From NCBI GenBank assembly GCA_034698045.1, contig JAQGAU010000557.1:1-26350 (forward strand): a DNA stretch of 26,350 nucleotides. The letters are read 5' to 3'. A program made the translations under genes and the position numbers. The notes under the pieces are model-generated. The model was not told the origin of the DNA. It worked only from the letters and a program-made list of their open reading frames with translations, and ran no database searches. How positions within the stretch are numbered: the first letter of the stretch is position 1; each line of letters starts with the position of its first letter. Below, piece by piece: positions 1 to 11,030 of the stretch. The DNA is from Paramacrobiotus richtersi. Its lineage: Eukaryota; Tardigrada; Eutardigrada; Parachela; Macrobiotidae.

Positions 1-517
1 GAAGGAAAAATTTTGCCTCTAAAGCAGCAGAAACAGCTTTAAACACAGCCAGTGTGAGCATGTAGTGACGGCCTTAAGCAGCTTAAATACACCAGCGTCT
101 AAAAGAATTTTGCAATACTGTGAGATAAACAAAGATAAGTAAGACCCAGCATTATGTAAAGGGTAGCAGCAGCACCTGCGACGATACAACAGTTTACTGC
201 GGGCCCCATATGCACAACGGCTATAGCTCGCCAATTATTACATAGGGCGCGGTCAAAACTGATCAGGTTTCCTTAGTCGGGAAAAGCTGGACAACACTGT
301 ATAACCCCACAGGTCGAAGTTTCAAAGTAACGTCGCGGGTGAAATGCAAGTACGTATGCATGCTTGTTCAGCATTGATTTACCGAGAGCGCAAAACAAGA
401 ATAGCATGCGGCAACCGAAAATGTGCGCAAAGCTACGTAGGGTGTCGAAGGCTCAGTCGCGTGGAATCTCGACATGTGTGCTATAGGGCAAACGATGGTG
501 CAGCATTTTAGCGCGAC
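1..517. other. No recognisable gene
   Basis: Only short open frames of fewer than 72 codons are present, on the minus strand, and none shows a family motif. No repeat, RNA gene or promoter was recognised. This is the upstream flank of the glycosyltransferase. Confidence 0.6.
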
Positions 518-541
518 TTGGGAGTTTATTGCTTTATTCCA

Positions 542-1614
542 ATGCCAATTTATCACAAAGCAATTTATGTATCAGCACTGGTCATATGCGTCTTCATACT
601 TTTTCACACACGAAAGGATCAACTATTCAAATTAAACCCGTTTGCTGCAAAATACTTTATGAACGAAAATCGCAAGGCATCGGTTGCAACTTCGTCTTTG
701 CAACTGGGTGACAGTCCAGTTTCACTGGGACTTACGCCCACATAAAAATTCATAGTTCCGAAACAAGCTTTAACAGTAAGCTTTATGATTGCACCTTCGC
801 CATGCAGCACTGGAGGATATGCTTATTTCCTGACCGTGGCAGTTATTTCCGGCCCGGAAGGCTTCAGAAGGCGGAACGCCATTCGTGGGACATGGGAAAT
901 TCAAGGAAAAGCGGAATGCGGAATAAAATTCTTTTTCGTCATAGGCAGCGTACCTGACCGAAAACTACAGAAGCGTGTCAGTGCGGAGGCCCGAGACTGC
1001 AATGACATTTTGCAGTGTTCTCAGTACCAGGACACGTATCGCAGTTCTACCATGAAGACATTGTGGCTGCTTGAATGGTGCTCAGCGAACTGCGCGTCAT
1101 CAACCTATGTTGTGAGGGTTGATGATGACACGTGGCTAAATCTACCGAAATACACGGACTTCCTTAAGCAAAGAGATCACCATAATCAGATTGTGGGATA
1201 TTACTTGCGGAAAGGTGGAAATGTGGAACGCAACCCCGAACAAAATGGTTCCTTCCGCGGGAAGACTATCAGGCAGACTATTTACCGGAATATGTCTCGG
1301 GCTTCATATTTGCCATTCCAACCGATTACGCCGCTAAACTAATATATTCAAGTTCTTTTGTGCCCTACAATTTCTTGGACGACGCGTATCTTGCAGGTCT
1401 GGTTCCAGCGTTCGCAAAAGTCGGCATAGACATAACCGGAATGCCTTTCAACATTTCTTGGAATAACTTGGAAAGCGGAAAACCGCGATCCATAACAGAG
1501 TGCATTAAACGAGACATTATGGCAATACACAAGACAAGTCCAAAACAGTTCCACGAAATTACGGATGACCCGTGCTACCACTACCCGTTATGCAATACCT
1601 CTCACAGTAGCTAG
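542..1614 (+). CDS. Family 31 glycosyltransferase (beta-1,3-galactosyltransferase-like), reading frame interrupted twice
   Basis: The product would be a Golgi type II membrane enzyme that adds a galactose or N-acetylhexosamine in beta-1,3 linkage. The Met at 542 opens a short cytoplasmic tail and a hydrophobic signal anchor (about residues 5-23), as in this family; an in-frame Met at 518 is also possible. The catalytic domain shows RRRNAIRGTW (866-895), the metal-binding VRVDDDTW with its DDD triad at 1121-1129, a YLPEYVSGF block (about 1279-1305) and FLDDAYLAG, the counterpart of the usual EDVY motif (from 1372). Total length of about 350 residues is normal for the family. Two breaks are visible. 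A TAA at 743-745 lies inside a possible 48 bp intron. A frame change near 1250-1262 moves the reading from frame 2 to frame 1 without a credible intron. It may be a decaying gene or may contain a sequencing error. The exact sugar acceptor cannot be inferred. Confidence 0.85.
708..755 (+). other. Possible 48 bp mini-intron in the glycosyltransferase
   Basis: The segment begins GTGACA and ends TTCATAG, has a length divisible by three, and contains the only in-frame stop (743-745) between the membrane anchor and the catalytic domain. Removing it keeps frame 2 open from 518 to 1250. An intron this short would be near the lower limit for animals, so a simple nonsense mutation is the alternative. 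Confidence 0.4.
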
Positions 1615-1752
1615 AAACAAGGACGACCTTTCCGAATTGCCGAAGTGCTGCTGCACAGGACATTTCGTGAACGAACTGTCAGTCGAACACCGATGCTTAT
1701 TAACAGTAAACTCAATCATTTATATTAGAAATATTTTTTTATAACCTTCTGG

Positions 1753-1758
1753 AATAAA
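1753..1758 (+). terminator. Polyadenylation signal AATAAA
   Basis: A canonical AATAAA lies about 140 bases after the TAG that ends the glycosyltransferase, in an AT-rich stretch suitable for a 3' untranslated region. Confidence 0.5.
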
Positions 1759-1849
1759 AAACCTCCCAGGAGAGTCGAGGGGTACTATATAATTAGTAAA
1801 TCCGCTGATTCCTATGGCGTAACAACTAACAACGTCAGAAAATTAGAAG

Positions 1850-2140
1850 TACGCAAACGCGCCAGTACGTTAGCGCGTCACAATGTACGCGCCAGAAACG
1901 AGAACGCGTAAACGAAAGCGCGTAAGGCCGTAAGAGCGCGTTATAACGTCGTAACTGCGTAAGCACGTTATACGTAAGTACGTAAACGCGAAAGAACGCA
2001 AGTGTGTCGGAAACACGAATGCGTAAGAAAACAAGCGCGTACATATGTCAGTCCGTAACCAGGGAAGATAGTAAGCGCGTTAGAACGTAAGCGAATAAAT
2101 GCTTAAGCACGGTACAAGGGCGTAAGCACGATCCAGGGGC
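1850..2140. repeat. Degenerate CGTAA/GCGCG-rich short-word repeat field
   Basis: The words CGTAA, GCGCGTAA, GCGCGTTA and ACGTTA recur every 8-16 bases in an imperfect array. The CpG density is far above the surrounding sequence. A weaker second patch with the same words lies at about 2750-2840 (GCGCGTTAGAAC, GAACGTAAG, CGCCCGTAAAG). The open frame on the opposite strand (1835-2044) is a by-product of the repeat. Confidence 0.6.
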
Positions 2141-5100
2141 GAAAAAAGTGGGACTTCAATACTACACACTCCTCCTGGCAGCAGCTGCGGGATTACCCCC
2201 TAGGGTCGTGGTGTGTATATTATAGACTTGGTCGAGTGCGAATTTGTAATTCTTAAACCACGTTTTGAACTGCCTTGCTGCTCTACTTCGTCTCACGAAA
2301 TGCCACTTAATTTGTCTAAAAGAACAATCTATCTTGAAATTAATCGCCCTTGTGAGAGTGTCTTAGACGTAACAGTAATAAATAAGTAACGTGAAGAAAC
2401 AGTAAAAACTAAATTTTTCAGTCAGAGCATGTTTACTCTGCCTTCCCAGCCCGTGTCTTCCAGCCAGACAACCGTGCCAGAAAAGTGTGCCAAGATAAAG
2501 AAGCTTTTAATAGCTACTATTAAATTTTGGCGTTAAAGGCTGAACGCAATCGACTCTGGTTTGCTCTAGGTAAATGTATCTTCGTGTCTTCCTCAAAACT
2601 GCCGCATCTACCAGCTGTATGGTTGTGGTAATGCGCATTTGCTTCTAAGGGTGTTTCTTTTGGATTTTTATTCGCAAAAGAATTCCGATTTATTTTTCTT
2701 TATTATGCGCACAATAACGTCAGCGAGTTACAGCACAGGCGTGGAAGTGCTTATGCGCGTTAGAACACAAAGCGGGAAAGTACGAGAGAACGTAAGTCCC
2801 TAAACGGTACGAACACAGTCGCTTACGCACGCCCGTAAAGATTATACGAAACGATAATAATATTCTCCGTAAATTTCTGAAAACTAACGGGTGCCGCTCA
2901 TAATTTGCTTCGCCATTAGAATTCGAACGCTACTGTTTGAAGGCTTTTTCATAACACCGTTTTCATAACGAGCCCGAAAGGTCATGACCTCAATGATTTG
3001 CCGTGGGTTATCACCCTGCCAAGCTGGATTAATTCTCCCCATGCTATGTCGAACAGTATTTTTTAATTTGCATTCAGCCTTTCCGTATTATTTGCACGAA
3101 AGCAGTAGTTCTGGCGATAGCCCTAGCAGTCGCGATAGCCCTGCAGCTGTAATGGCAGTAGTTAAGGTTTAGGTGGACAGATAACTTTTATGACATTTAC
3201 TTGAAAAACACACGAGTATGCTTCAATTTGTTTCTAGACCTCCCTAAAGTAAAACGTTGCATGGTATTATTCGTAGTGAAACGTCAGTGTACAGTTAGAT
3301 TCAGCCAAGTTGAATAGGTAACGTTTACATGCTTTGCCGATGCTTATTTACATCATCTGGATGGTTCACGACGTGTTCTCTGGTGTATCTTTTTGCGGCG
3401 CATCCGATGCAGGTAAAGATAGGACCTGCCGAGCTAACACGCCTTCCCTACTTAAGGGAAAGGAAGCAGAGGAGGCTTTTCAGCCTACACATACGACATC
3501 ACAAAAGAAGACGTAGTGCATACTTCGGGTTCTGGTTTATGCCAACATGTAGGGCGTGTAGGTGCTCTGCCGGCAGCATCTGAGCGCGGCTTCATTATTG
3601 CACAATACCCGGGATACAAGAGTACGGCAAAAATTTTCCATAGACTGCTATGTTAAAGCATGCCTGGCGAATGTATGTCCGCCTTCCATGCAGGAACAAG
3701 AAACGCGTGCTCTTCTTTTTCTTTCCACATTCCTTGTGGATAGGTCCTTCATTATATATATCACACAATTGAACCTTTAACACTTCAGTACGTCAAAAAC
3801 ATTTTTTATTTCTATAAAGCAGTTGTTTAAAAGGGCTGTTCCCTTATCGCTACAACAACACACGGGTCAAAACCGTGCACCATTTGTACTAACAATTTAC
3901 GCCGCTGATCAGGGGTCAAAGAAGCCTGTCGATTACGTTGTTGACTGGCTTGACTCTGTGGCGGATGACCAAGATGGGTTCACTGCTCCCATCCGTGTTT
4001 AACCATAAATTAGAAAAAGACGAAAGGCTCACGACCGAAAATACTGTACTGCCCCTAATAAGGATATGCAATAACCATTACAACGCCCACACGGTGCAAA
4101 CGCTGACTTCGCTGTTGCCTGTACTTTTCCTGTGCGGTGTCGGCGGACTCGACAACTCAAATCTTCCCGATCTTTCCAGAAGATAATTCTCCACCTATCT
4201 CGACGCGCAGGGCCTCAAAATGATGGTCATGCAATCCTCTGCGCGGGGCAACTAAAAAATTACAAGCAAGACCACTCGGAATTGAGATTTTGGCCAACAA
4301 ACGATACACTGTCTGACAGTGTGATGTACCTTTTTCCACTCCTGCACTGCAGAAATTCCGTTACAAAGATGAAACTTTATAAGCACAACGATCAAAAAAT
4401 GACAAATTAATTATTTCCGGCAAGGAAATGACCCTCCTCAGCTAAAAATTAAAAATTTCATGGCTACACGGAAAGCTAAATACTCTAGCTGTCTAGAAAC
4501 TTTTCAACTGACTGGTCCGGCTGGCTGCACTTTTTTCAGTTTGACCTACAATTATAAGCCACTGTCCTACATACGAGGAAACGATGGTTTCTGCCAAATT
4601 TTGAAGAACGTTATTTTCAACTGTAGACTAGGCGCTGTTCATTAAACCGCTAAACTGTACTGAATACGGCAGATCCAGTGCAATCCAGGCTGTTGAACGA
4701 CAAGGTCGATCTTCGTTCTTGAGACACCGAGGAGCGCCAAAACAGAAACCAGACCATTCAGAGCCACCTTAATCCTTCAGAAAAGGGGAACGGCGATATG
4801 GACTGAGTCCTGGATAGAGGATTCACTATGGGAAAATCTGTGTGAAAGCAGAGTAATCTGGGTCGAACTGTGTAAAGTGTAGGAGCGAGAAAAAATCAAG
4901 AAGCTTTGCAAACTTTTAATAAAGTGTACAAACAAATGACCCATAAAGCAGGAAGTAAAACGAAAGGTGACACACACACTATCCACTCTAGCGAGATCGA
5001 CCGTCCGAGCTGGTAGTTTAAGCCAGACTAACGTTAATATTCAGAAACGTTAGCAAAACGCGAATCCATTGATCCGAATTCCGATTGTAGGTCAAAGGGC

Positions 5101-5352
5101 AAAAAGGGAAACCGCTTTGCATAATGCGCGGCAAATCCCAGTAATGCCGAGAGTTGGCAATCGCGTAGGCGGGCTTCTGTTGTTTGTACGCTCAAGGAGC
5201 CTGCAAGGCGAGCTGTTTGATAATATGTTACTTTTTAGCTTGGGTACTCCCGCCTACTTTGATTCCGAAACGGTTTTAGCACTACAGCTTGAGAAACAGC
5301 AAGCGCGATAGAAAAGTGGAAAACACAGTATATAGAACTCTCTGCTCTCTGG

Positions 5353-5388
5353 AGCGCCACCAACTAGCATGCGAACCTTGGTGGCGCT
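5353..5388. repeat. 11 bp perfect inverted repeat, 14 base loop
   Basis: AGCGCCACCAA at 5353-5363 is the exact reverse complement of TTGGTGGCGCT at 5378-5388. It could form a hairpin or be the remnant of a small palindromic transposon. No gene starts or ends next to it. Confidence 0.6.
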
Positions 5389-6124
5389 ACAGTACGGCAT
5401 GTCAAAACGTTGGGTTTAGAAACTTGATTTGGAGATATCATGATGAATGTAGTTGACAACTGAGTCACTTGAAAACCACCACTTATTTATTGGCATAGTT
5501 AAATAAAATAGCTCGCGTTATAGACGACTACTGCAATTAAAACTCGGTTTAAAATATCGAAACTAAAGAACTAATGCCATTCCTATCATTCGAAAACACC
5601 CCAATGCATGTTAGCGTACCCAAACAGGATGCTGCGCTGCCCCTGACAATTGGCACATAAAGACGTTTTAAAAGCGTAAGAGAGCTGGTTAACCGCCCTA
5701 TTTTTCAAAAATTACAGATATAGAGACAATGCACTATTGTTCTCTTAATTACTAGCGAGTGGCTTCGCAGTGGCTGCTAACTTGTGCGCTATTTTATTCA
5801 CACACGATCAGGACAACATCTCTTATATTATGACAGACTGTTGCGCGTTCCTGCGCCATTACATTATTAGTTTCCCTTTCTTTCCAGATCGGCTAGAATG
5901 CCTAAGACAGTCGCTATTTTTCAATTTATCAGCCTTTTACCTTGTGGTCATTTTTTTAATCCTATGACACAGCTTTAATTTCTTCTAGCGCGCCACTTAT
6001 TTAACAATCCCAGACATGGTAGAAGAAACTACCGTTCATTCTGTCCTAAAGTTCCCATTATACTTCGATCTGTGCCATAAGTTGATTATAGCTGCTTTTT
6101 CGTCCTTACTTGGATACCCCCCTT

Positions 6125-6201
6125 GGTGAGCGCTCACCTTATCTATTATGTCTTTTTTGCCTGATAAATAGAACACACATGAATTCCAGCGCTCACCTTA
6201 T
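6125..6201. repeat. 14 bp perfect palindrome plus a 14 bp direct repeat
   Basis: GGTGAGCGCTCACC (6125-6138) is a perfect palindrome. AGCGCTCACCTTAT occurs at 6129-6142 and again at 6188-6201, a spacing of 59 bases. It may mark a small insertion or its end. Confidence 0.55.
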
Positions 6202-6272
6202 GCATTACAGTACTGCGCGAATTCTGATTGGAGGATTATCCAGATAAGGGCTAGCAGCGTGCACTTATCCAG

Positions 6273-7000
6273 TTATGGCACAGATAGAAGTACACAAAGC
6301 GTTCCCAATCTGGATTTCAAGGCTAATACCCTGGTAAAGAAACGAAGAGGCCCGCGGCTCTTCTTTAACAACGCGCAACGTGCGCCCAAGATGGCGCAAA
6401 AAATCAACGCATCATCACCCCATGCACCAAAAGTCTCAAAAGCTAACGGAAAAAACTCGTACTGTAAACTCAGTTCCGTATAATGTCTTCTTTTTGCCGC
6501 TTCTCTCGCTTTCGCTGCCGCTCCAGCCTTTCTGGAAGTGTCTGCAACGTAGGTCTGCGCTACAGCATCTGCCACAGTTACGTCATACTGCATTCTTTCC
6601 GGCTCTGAAAGGCACGCTCGTCATCTCGTTCGGACGTTTGCCATCACTTCGACATAACCCTGTGGTTCCTTGATGGCGTGGTATTTGGCAGTAACAAGTG
6701 CACGATTAATCCTGTCTTTTATCATATTATGTCTCGTGGTCACAGCACTGGAAATAGCACCATTCTTTTTAATTTGGCACCATTTACAGCTTAGCCCATG
6801 ACCAAGTCGCAAACCCACCGCGATACGCACCGTATTGTCGTCCAAATGGTTGCTGAGCGGTGAAACAGTGAGCGCGTTCAGCCATGAACCAGAGTATCTG
6901 GAAGAACAGCCAACAACCGAGCTTTGACCTAATCCGAGGAAGATTGCAAAAGTCCATCAGAAAACCTCCCAGACAAAGGCAAATCCCATGCTTTCTGCTT
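6273..7000 (-). pseudogene. C-terminal part of a reverse-transcriptase retroelement ORF with endonuclease-like tail
   Basis: Reading right to left, the fragment shows QKAWDLP (near 6998), KARLLA, LDDNTVRIAVGLRLG, HGLSCKWC, RHNMIKDRINRALV, KEPQGY, then RPNEM...GKNAV in another frame, YDVTVADA, FFPLAFETFGAWG and FCAILGAR. This ordered set is the C-terminal region shared by a widespread invertebrate retroelement ORF, which usually reads RPD(G)...WDVTV and looks like a PD-(D/E)XK nuclease with a preceding Cys/His motif. Here the Asp of RPD is Asn. There are stops at about 6618-6620 and in the 6846-7000 part, and at least two frame changes near 6600-6640. The polymerase core is not in the window. 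Weak coding continuity reaches perhaps 7250. Family placement rests on remembered motif order, not a search. Confidence 0.75.
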
Positions 7001-7466
7001 CATTCGAGTGGTAGTGTCCGGAAACGGCGATTAAGCTCTATCTGGCCATAGTCATCGGTTCTGTCAGTACGGCGGTGGCGTCATATGCTGGCAGGATGCG
7101 CTTTACGATTTCAACGGTCGAATAAACAGACGACAAATGCGCGAGTAAAGCTAACAAATCCGGTGATCTCGTGCCAAATCTGCCAAGGACCGCAGCAGGC
7201 GCTGAGCTATATCGCTTTGATGTTGAACTATTTCTCGGAGATGTTCCGCTGTGGTTCCGCCCAATGCACCCGCTGAACCACGTGGGAAAGACATTATGGT
7301 TTCCAAAATCTCAGAACATTTAACAAGTTTAGGTAGAATACGTGTGACAGGCGGCTAGGGCTCCCCGTTATCAGTGGGAGCTAGGGAAGGGGGGGGGTGC
7401 TTTTCCTTTAGGGCGTCCAGCGTTGCTGGACTTTTTCGCGCTATTGTTTTGTCCGAAGTGCTACGT
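7001..7466. other. Retroelement flank, no intact gene
   Basis: On the minus strand there is possible further retroelement coding in broken frames (HLREIVQHQSDIAQ-like text near 7190-7240), but not enough to annotate. A poly-G run lies at about 7388-7397, and a weak GCTCCC/GGGAGC hairpin at about 7359-7380. Confidence 0.4.
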
Positions 7467-7745
7467 GAATTACTAATGCTGTACTAAACACCCTTTTCCC
7501 GATCGTACTTTACGATATGTGATGCGCGCACTGATAATGTTTTGTGAACTGACTGACACTTTCTCTGTTAGCATGTTCCGGTCACTTCTAACTTTCTGGC
7601 CGACCGGTTTGTCCAAATTTACTTTCCGCCTATTTACCATTAAAGCTATATGTACTGTGCAACACGTGTATTTGCCACCGGCCGCGATCAGTGACCTTCC
7701 GGTCGTTTACATTATTATTGCTCCACTATCAAAACATCTGTAACA
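7467..7745 (+). repeat. Interspersed repeat, copy 1
   Basis: The segment from GAATTACTAATGC to AACATCTGTAACA matches 16001-16275 over its whole length at an estimated 85-90 percent identity, and its last 70 bases match the inverted copy at 26274-26350. Shared blocks include TTTACGATATGTGATGCG, TTTCCGCCTATTTACCAT and CGGCCGCGATCAGTGACC. No terminal inverted repeat is evident. The short open frame inside it (7519-7743) is conserved only because the DNA repeat is, so I do not call a gene. Confidence 0.85.
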
Positions 7746-8943
7746 AATGGCCTGATCCGACAGAGAAGTCCTGGTGGATTCGACACCCTGTTCTCCCTTG
7801 TTTGTCGGTACGTCCTTGGCGAACCATATCAACAGCCTTGGAAGCCGGCGAACAAGAATCAAGCAACACTCCCCGTAATATCTTTCAACTACGCGGCCTG
7901 GAGTCCAGCTATGGCAAGTACATAACTGACGTTCACATAATGTATCGTTTTGCTGAAATTATGATTTTCAAATTAACATTCATTTTCCGCGAAGGCAACT
8001 ATTATTATACTTGAGATCCACCTTGTGACAGCCTTTTTGATTTCGGATCCATGAATGATTTCAATACAGTCTGTCACCAACAGTTTTCGCAACAGCAAGC
8101 ACTAGTTTCAGTAGTTTGTACGAACTTAACAAATTGCGAACAGAGTAGTTTGAGACGACCATAATTTCCATGCAGTCCCGTTACTTTCGCATTCGGAAAC
8201 TTTGTATATTCGCCTCAACGGATCGTGGGTTAGCAGAATGCTCTATATCGACGACTTTATAATTTGATGTTTTCCTTACATTACAACAATCCTTCCTTCT
8301 TTTAACTCCGCTGTGTGCGTAATTCTACAGCTTATTATGAAATTTTGCAATATCGTTTTCCCAGAATATTTTCGCAAAATCCGTCGCTCTCTTTTTTGTG
8401 AATTTTATTTTACCGCTTTTCGTACTTATGATAGCTATCAGGAAGCAAATATCGTAATCATGGGCGAAGATGAGCCGTAATTTGTTTTTACGACAAAATA
8501 AATCTCTTCCATTTGGAAAAGCTGCAATTAGTTTTCGCGGCAGACTCAACATCCTTTATTTGGTAAATGCGTTTCAAAGTCATCTATTATTTTGACACTT
8601 ATCCATATACGTCCACTAGACAATTTGTTCTGCCGTCTATGGCTGACCTTTACCACCAGCTTTCTTTAAAGCGGCCGTCAAGAGAACTTATAGCTTTTCG
8701 ATGCAAGGTTACGTAATCGTCGTTAGCAAGTCGAGGTAATCGATGCTTATCTTTTCTTCTTGCGAATTTATGCTATTGCACAATCGGTGCCGATGCACGT
8801 TAACACTTGACTGCACGTCGATTGTTACTCGTTTCCGTTGCACTTTTTATTTTCTTTTCTTCTCGTTTGTTAACTCACTCCCGCTGCACAGCTGTTTTTG
8901 CCAACTTTCAACTTCTCCCAGCAATTGTCTTCCAGCAGGCTAG
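7746..8943. other. No recognisable gene
   Basis: Directly after the repeat, about 7770-7920 has a locally open plus-strand reading with protein-like composition, but it matches no family I know and ends quickly. The rest is AT-rich with short overlapping frames. I searched by eye for a 5' LTR resembling 14600-15100 and found none. Confidence 0.45.
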
Positions 8944-10249
8944 GCTATCGCTGATGATCATCGCATTACGAAAATTTCGACCTCTAACACCTTTTCTCAA
9001 TACCGGGACTCACCCCGTGACGAGTCACCATCGGAGTCAACCAGTTCTAAGAAATCGGAACCAATCCTTTCCCCTGTCGACCTCTCCTTTGACGAGCATA
9101 ACACAGCTTTCTTAGAAAATACAACCGAGTCACCGCCTGATCTAAAAAGCTTTTGCGATACCCCACCCTAAGTGGTTTTACAATCGGCCGTTACCCAGCG
9201 CCTACCGTTTCGCCAAGTCGTTGACCGGCTCGAGATTGTCGAGAGAGAAGCCAAAGCAAGACGCAGGCAACAAAGACTCGCAAAGGCGCAACTGCAGGCG
9301 ATCCCTGAACATCTTGGGAACGTCGAGCAAAATTCTGAACCAGAAAGCCCCGTATCGGACCCGAACGAGATGGCGAACGCCGAAGCAGCAGCAGTCGCCG
9401 CGGCCCTGGCTGAAGCACGCAAGGCTTCGCCCCTTTGAAACCCAACCCTTCGGAACCTCCCACAATTCTCCGGTCGCCTCCTTGAAGACGTTGACGACTT
9501 TATCCTAGGCTACGAAGCCCGAGCCAGACTTTACAAATCGACAGAAGCCCAAAAGATTCAATGTCTGAAAGCCTGCTTACATGGCGACGCCCTTCAATGG
9601 TTCATGTCCCGGACGCCCGACGAAACTTGGCCGCCCCTACAAGCGGCCTCGCAAGAAGCATTCGGCAGAAGCGCCGTCGACTACGATTTTGATGGCCGGA
9701 CAATGAAAATGTTGGCTACCGATAAACCTTTGGCCTATGTGACCCGCGTCACCAAGATCGTCCATACCCGAAACCAAAACGCCTCCCCCGAAGACATTCT
9801 ACTGCACCTCTTCCAAGGATTGCCCGACGCCTTGAAGGCAGAAATGGTGCCCTTCCATGATGGCTTGAATGATTCTACGGAATTCCTAGAGAAGCCCAAA
9901 AATGTTAACCGTTCGTACACTTACCGGAACCGTGACACACAGGCGCGCCCAATGGAAATAACGACCACCACTGAAATCAAACGCAAAAGCATCCCCGCAA
10001 CAGGCTGTTATGCAATCTCAGCTCGCTCCCGCACCTACACAACCAAATACTCCCCTTGAGACCGAATTAATGAAAATGAAGGCCCAGTTGAATCAAGTGC
10101 GAGTGATCCAGGCCGCTCAAGGACTTCGACCACGACGTGAAACTCGAACCCGCTTATATTGCGGTAAAGTTGGGCATATCCGGACAAATTGCATGTCTAA
10201 CCGCTCTTCACCGATCATCGTCCAAGAAACGCGCCAAACAACCAACTAG
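8944..10249 (+). pseudogene. gag: gag-like polyprotein (capsid and nucleocapsid)
   Basis: Frame 1 is open from about 8944 except for stops at 9169-9171 and 9436-9438, then continues to 10059. The zinc-knuckle part is in frame 2 (10010-10249). A Ser/Pro-acidic N-terminus is followed by a charged helical segment (EREAKARRRQQRLAKAQ). Then comes a capsid domain with LPQFSGR, DVDDFI, LHGDALQWF and EDILLHLFQGLPDALKAEM, typical of Ty3/gypsy Gag. The knuckle reads RLYCGKVGHIRTNC, where the first Cys of the usual CX2CX4HX4C is Arg (CGC, one transition from TGC). No ATG precedes the open region, so the true start is lost or upstream. Gag would form the particle and bind the element RNA. Confidence 0.75.
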
Positions 10250-10259
10250 CTTTCAATCA

Positions 10260-10613
10260 AGCATATTCCCGCGATACCCAAATACCGGATATTAAAACCA
10301 GAACACAGGCTTCCCCAATCCTAATCAAGGCTACCAATACCCATATCAAGGATATCAGCAAACTCCAACCGGAAGTTTTCAGAATCTCTTGCCCCAAGGC
10401 TACCCCCAGGGCAATAGCTACCAATCCACGAGCCCTCAGGCCCCGAAGTTGCAACAGCCCAGAACCGTACTCTCGTTGCCCTTATTCCAATCCAATTCCT
10501 CGTCTCCTACCACGACCACCCTGCAGCAGCATACCGCCGTCTACCGCATGATGGATGCTCCGGCCACTTACGAACAGCCCCACGGTGGCGAATGGGGACC
10601 GCCTTTAAACTAG
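10260..10613 (+). pseudogene. Tyr/Gln/Pro-rich tail of gag
   Basis: Frame 3 encodes imperfect QGY repeats (NQGYQYPYQGYQQ, PQGYPQGNSYQ) and then a Ser/Thr/Gln-rich tail ending at 10613. It follows the zinc knuckle after a frame change and precedes the protease. Low-complexity tails of this kind occur in Gag proteins; I infer no specific function. Confidence 0.5.
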
Positions 10614-11030
10614 TCGTGTCTGCGCGTGAGGTCAACCCACGCACAGATTCCGTCAAAATCGATGGCAAAGCTGTTGACGCCATCATCTGCGGAGCATCCG
10701 TGAACGTGATGCCATGCACCGCTATTATCGATACAGGATCCGGCATTTCATTAATCAGTTCCTATTTCGCCCGTTTATATAACTTTTACTCCGAGCAATC
10801 CGATGGTCCGTCAAGCGTTACCGTGAACGACGCAGTTACAAAACTAACCACAAGGGTTTCAGTAAATATTTGATTACTCGGTCCATCTCGAACAATCTCC
10901 GTTGCTGTTCTCGACAATCTCCCGGTTTTGAGTGTTGTTGGGTAATGCTTACCTTTCCCTCACTGATCTCGTAATAAACTTCGAAGAGCGTACTATTTAT
11001 TCTCCGAATTTAACTATGCCTTTCATGTTC
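10592..11030 (+). pseudogene. pro: Retroviral-type aspartic protease
   Basis: The active-site motif IDTGSGISLIS is present, with the catalytic Asp codon at 10730-10732. Upstream is a beta-strand-like VDAIICGASVNV and downstream the C-terminal block LLGNAYLSLTDLVINFEE, which corresponds to the usual hydrophobic-GN-FL end of these proteases. The first part is in frame 2 and stops at 10871-10873; the last block is in frame 3 (from 10932), so there is a frame break between them. The enzyme would cleave the Gag-Pol polyprotein. Confidence 0.75.

Larger units (their letters stand above)
2141..6272. other. Long stretch without a recognisable gene
   Basis: All open frames here are shorter than about 95 codons, overlap one another on both strands and show no family motif. 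Apart from the weaker CGTAA patch near 2750-2840 and the palindromes listed separately, I see no RNA gene, transposon domain or satellite. The sequence is AT-leaning intergenic or decayed repeat DNA. Confidence 0.55.

Noticed and set aside
1215..1264. Possible 50 bp GT...AG intron that would repair the glycosyltransferase frame
   Set aside because: Removing it deletes the conserved stretch before the YLPEY block (NPEQNG region), so an indel is more likely.
1835..2044. Minus-strand open frame of 69 codons
   Set aside because: It is the translation of the CGTAA/GCGCG repeat field and has no domain.
7519..7743. Open frame conserved between repeat copies 1 and 2
   Set aside because: The DNA of the repeat is conserved as a whole, and copy 3 changes the reading; no domain was seen.
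9168..9465. Minus-strand frames of 84-90 codons opposite gag
   Set aside because: They are shadows of the gag coding strand and show no motifs.
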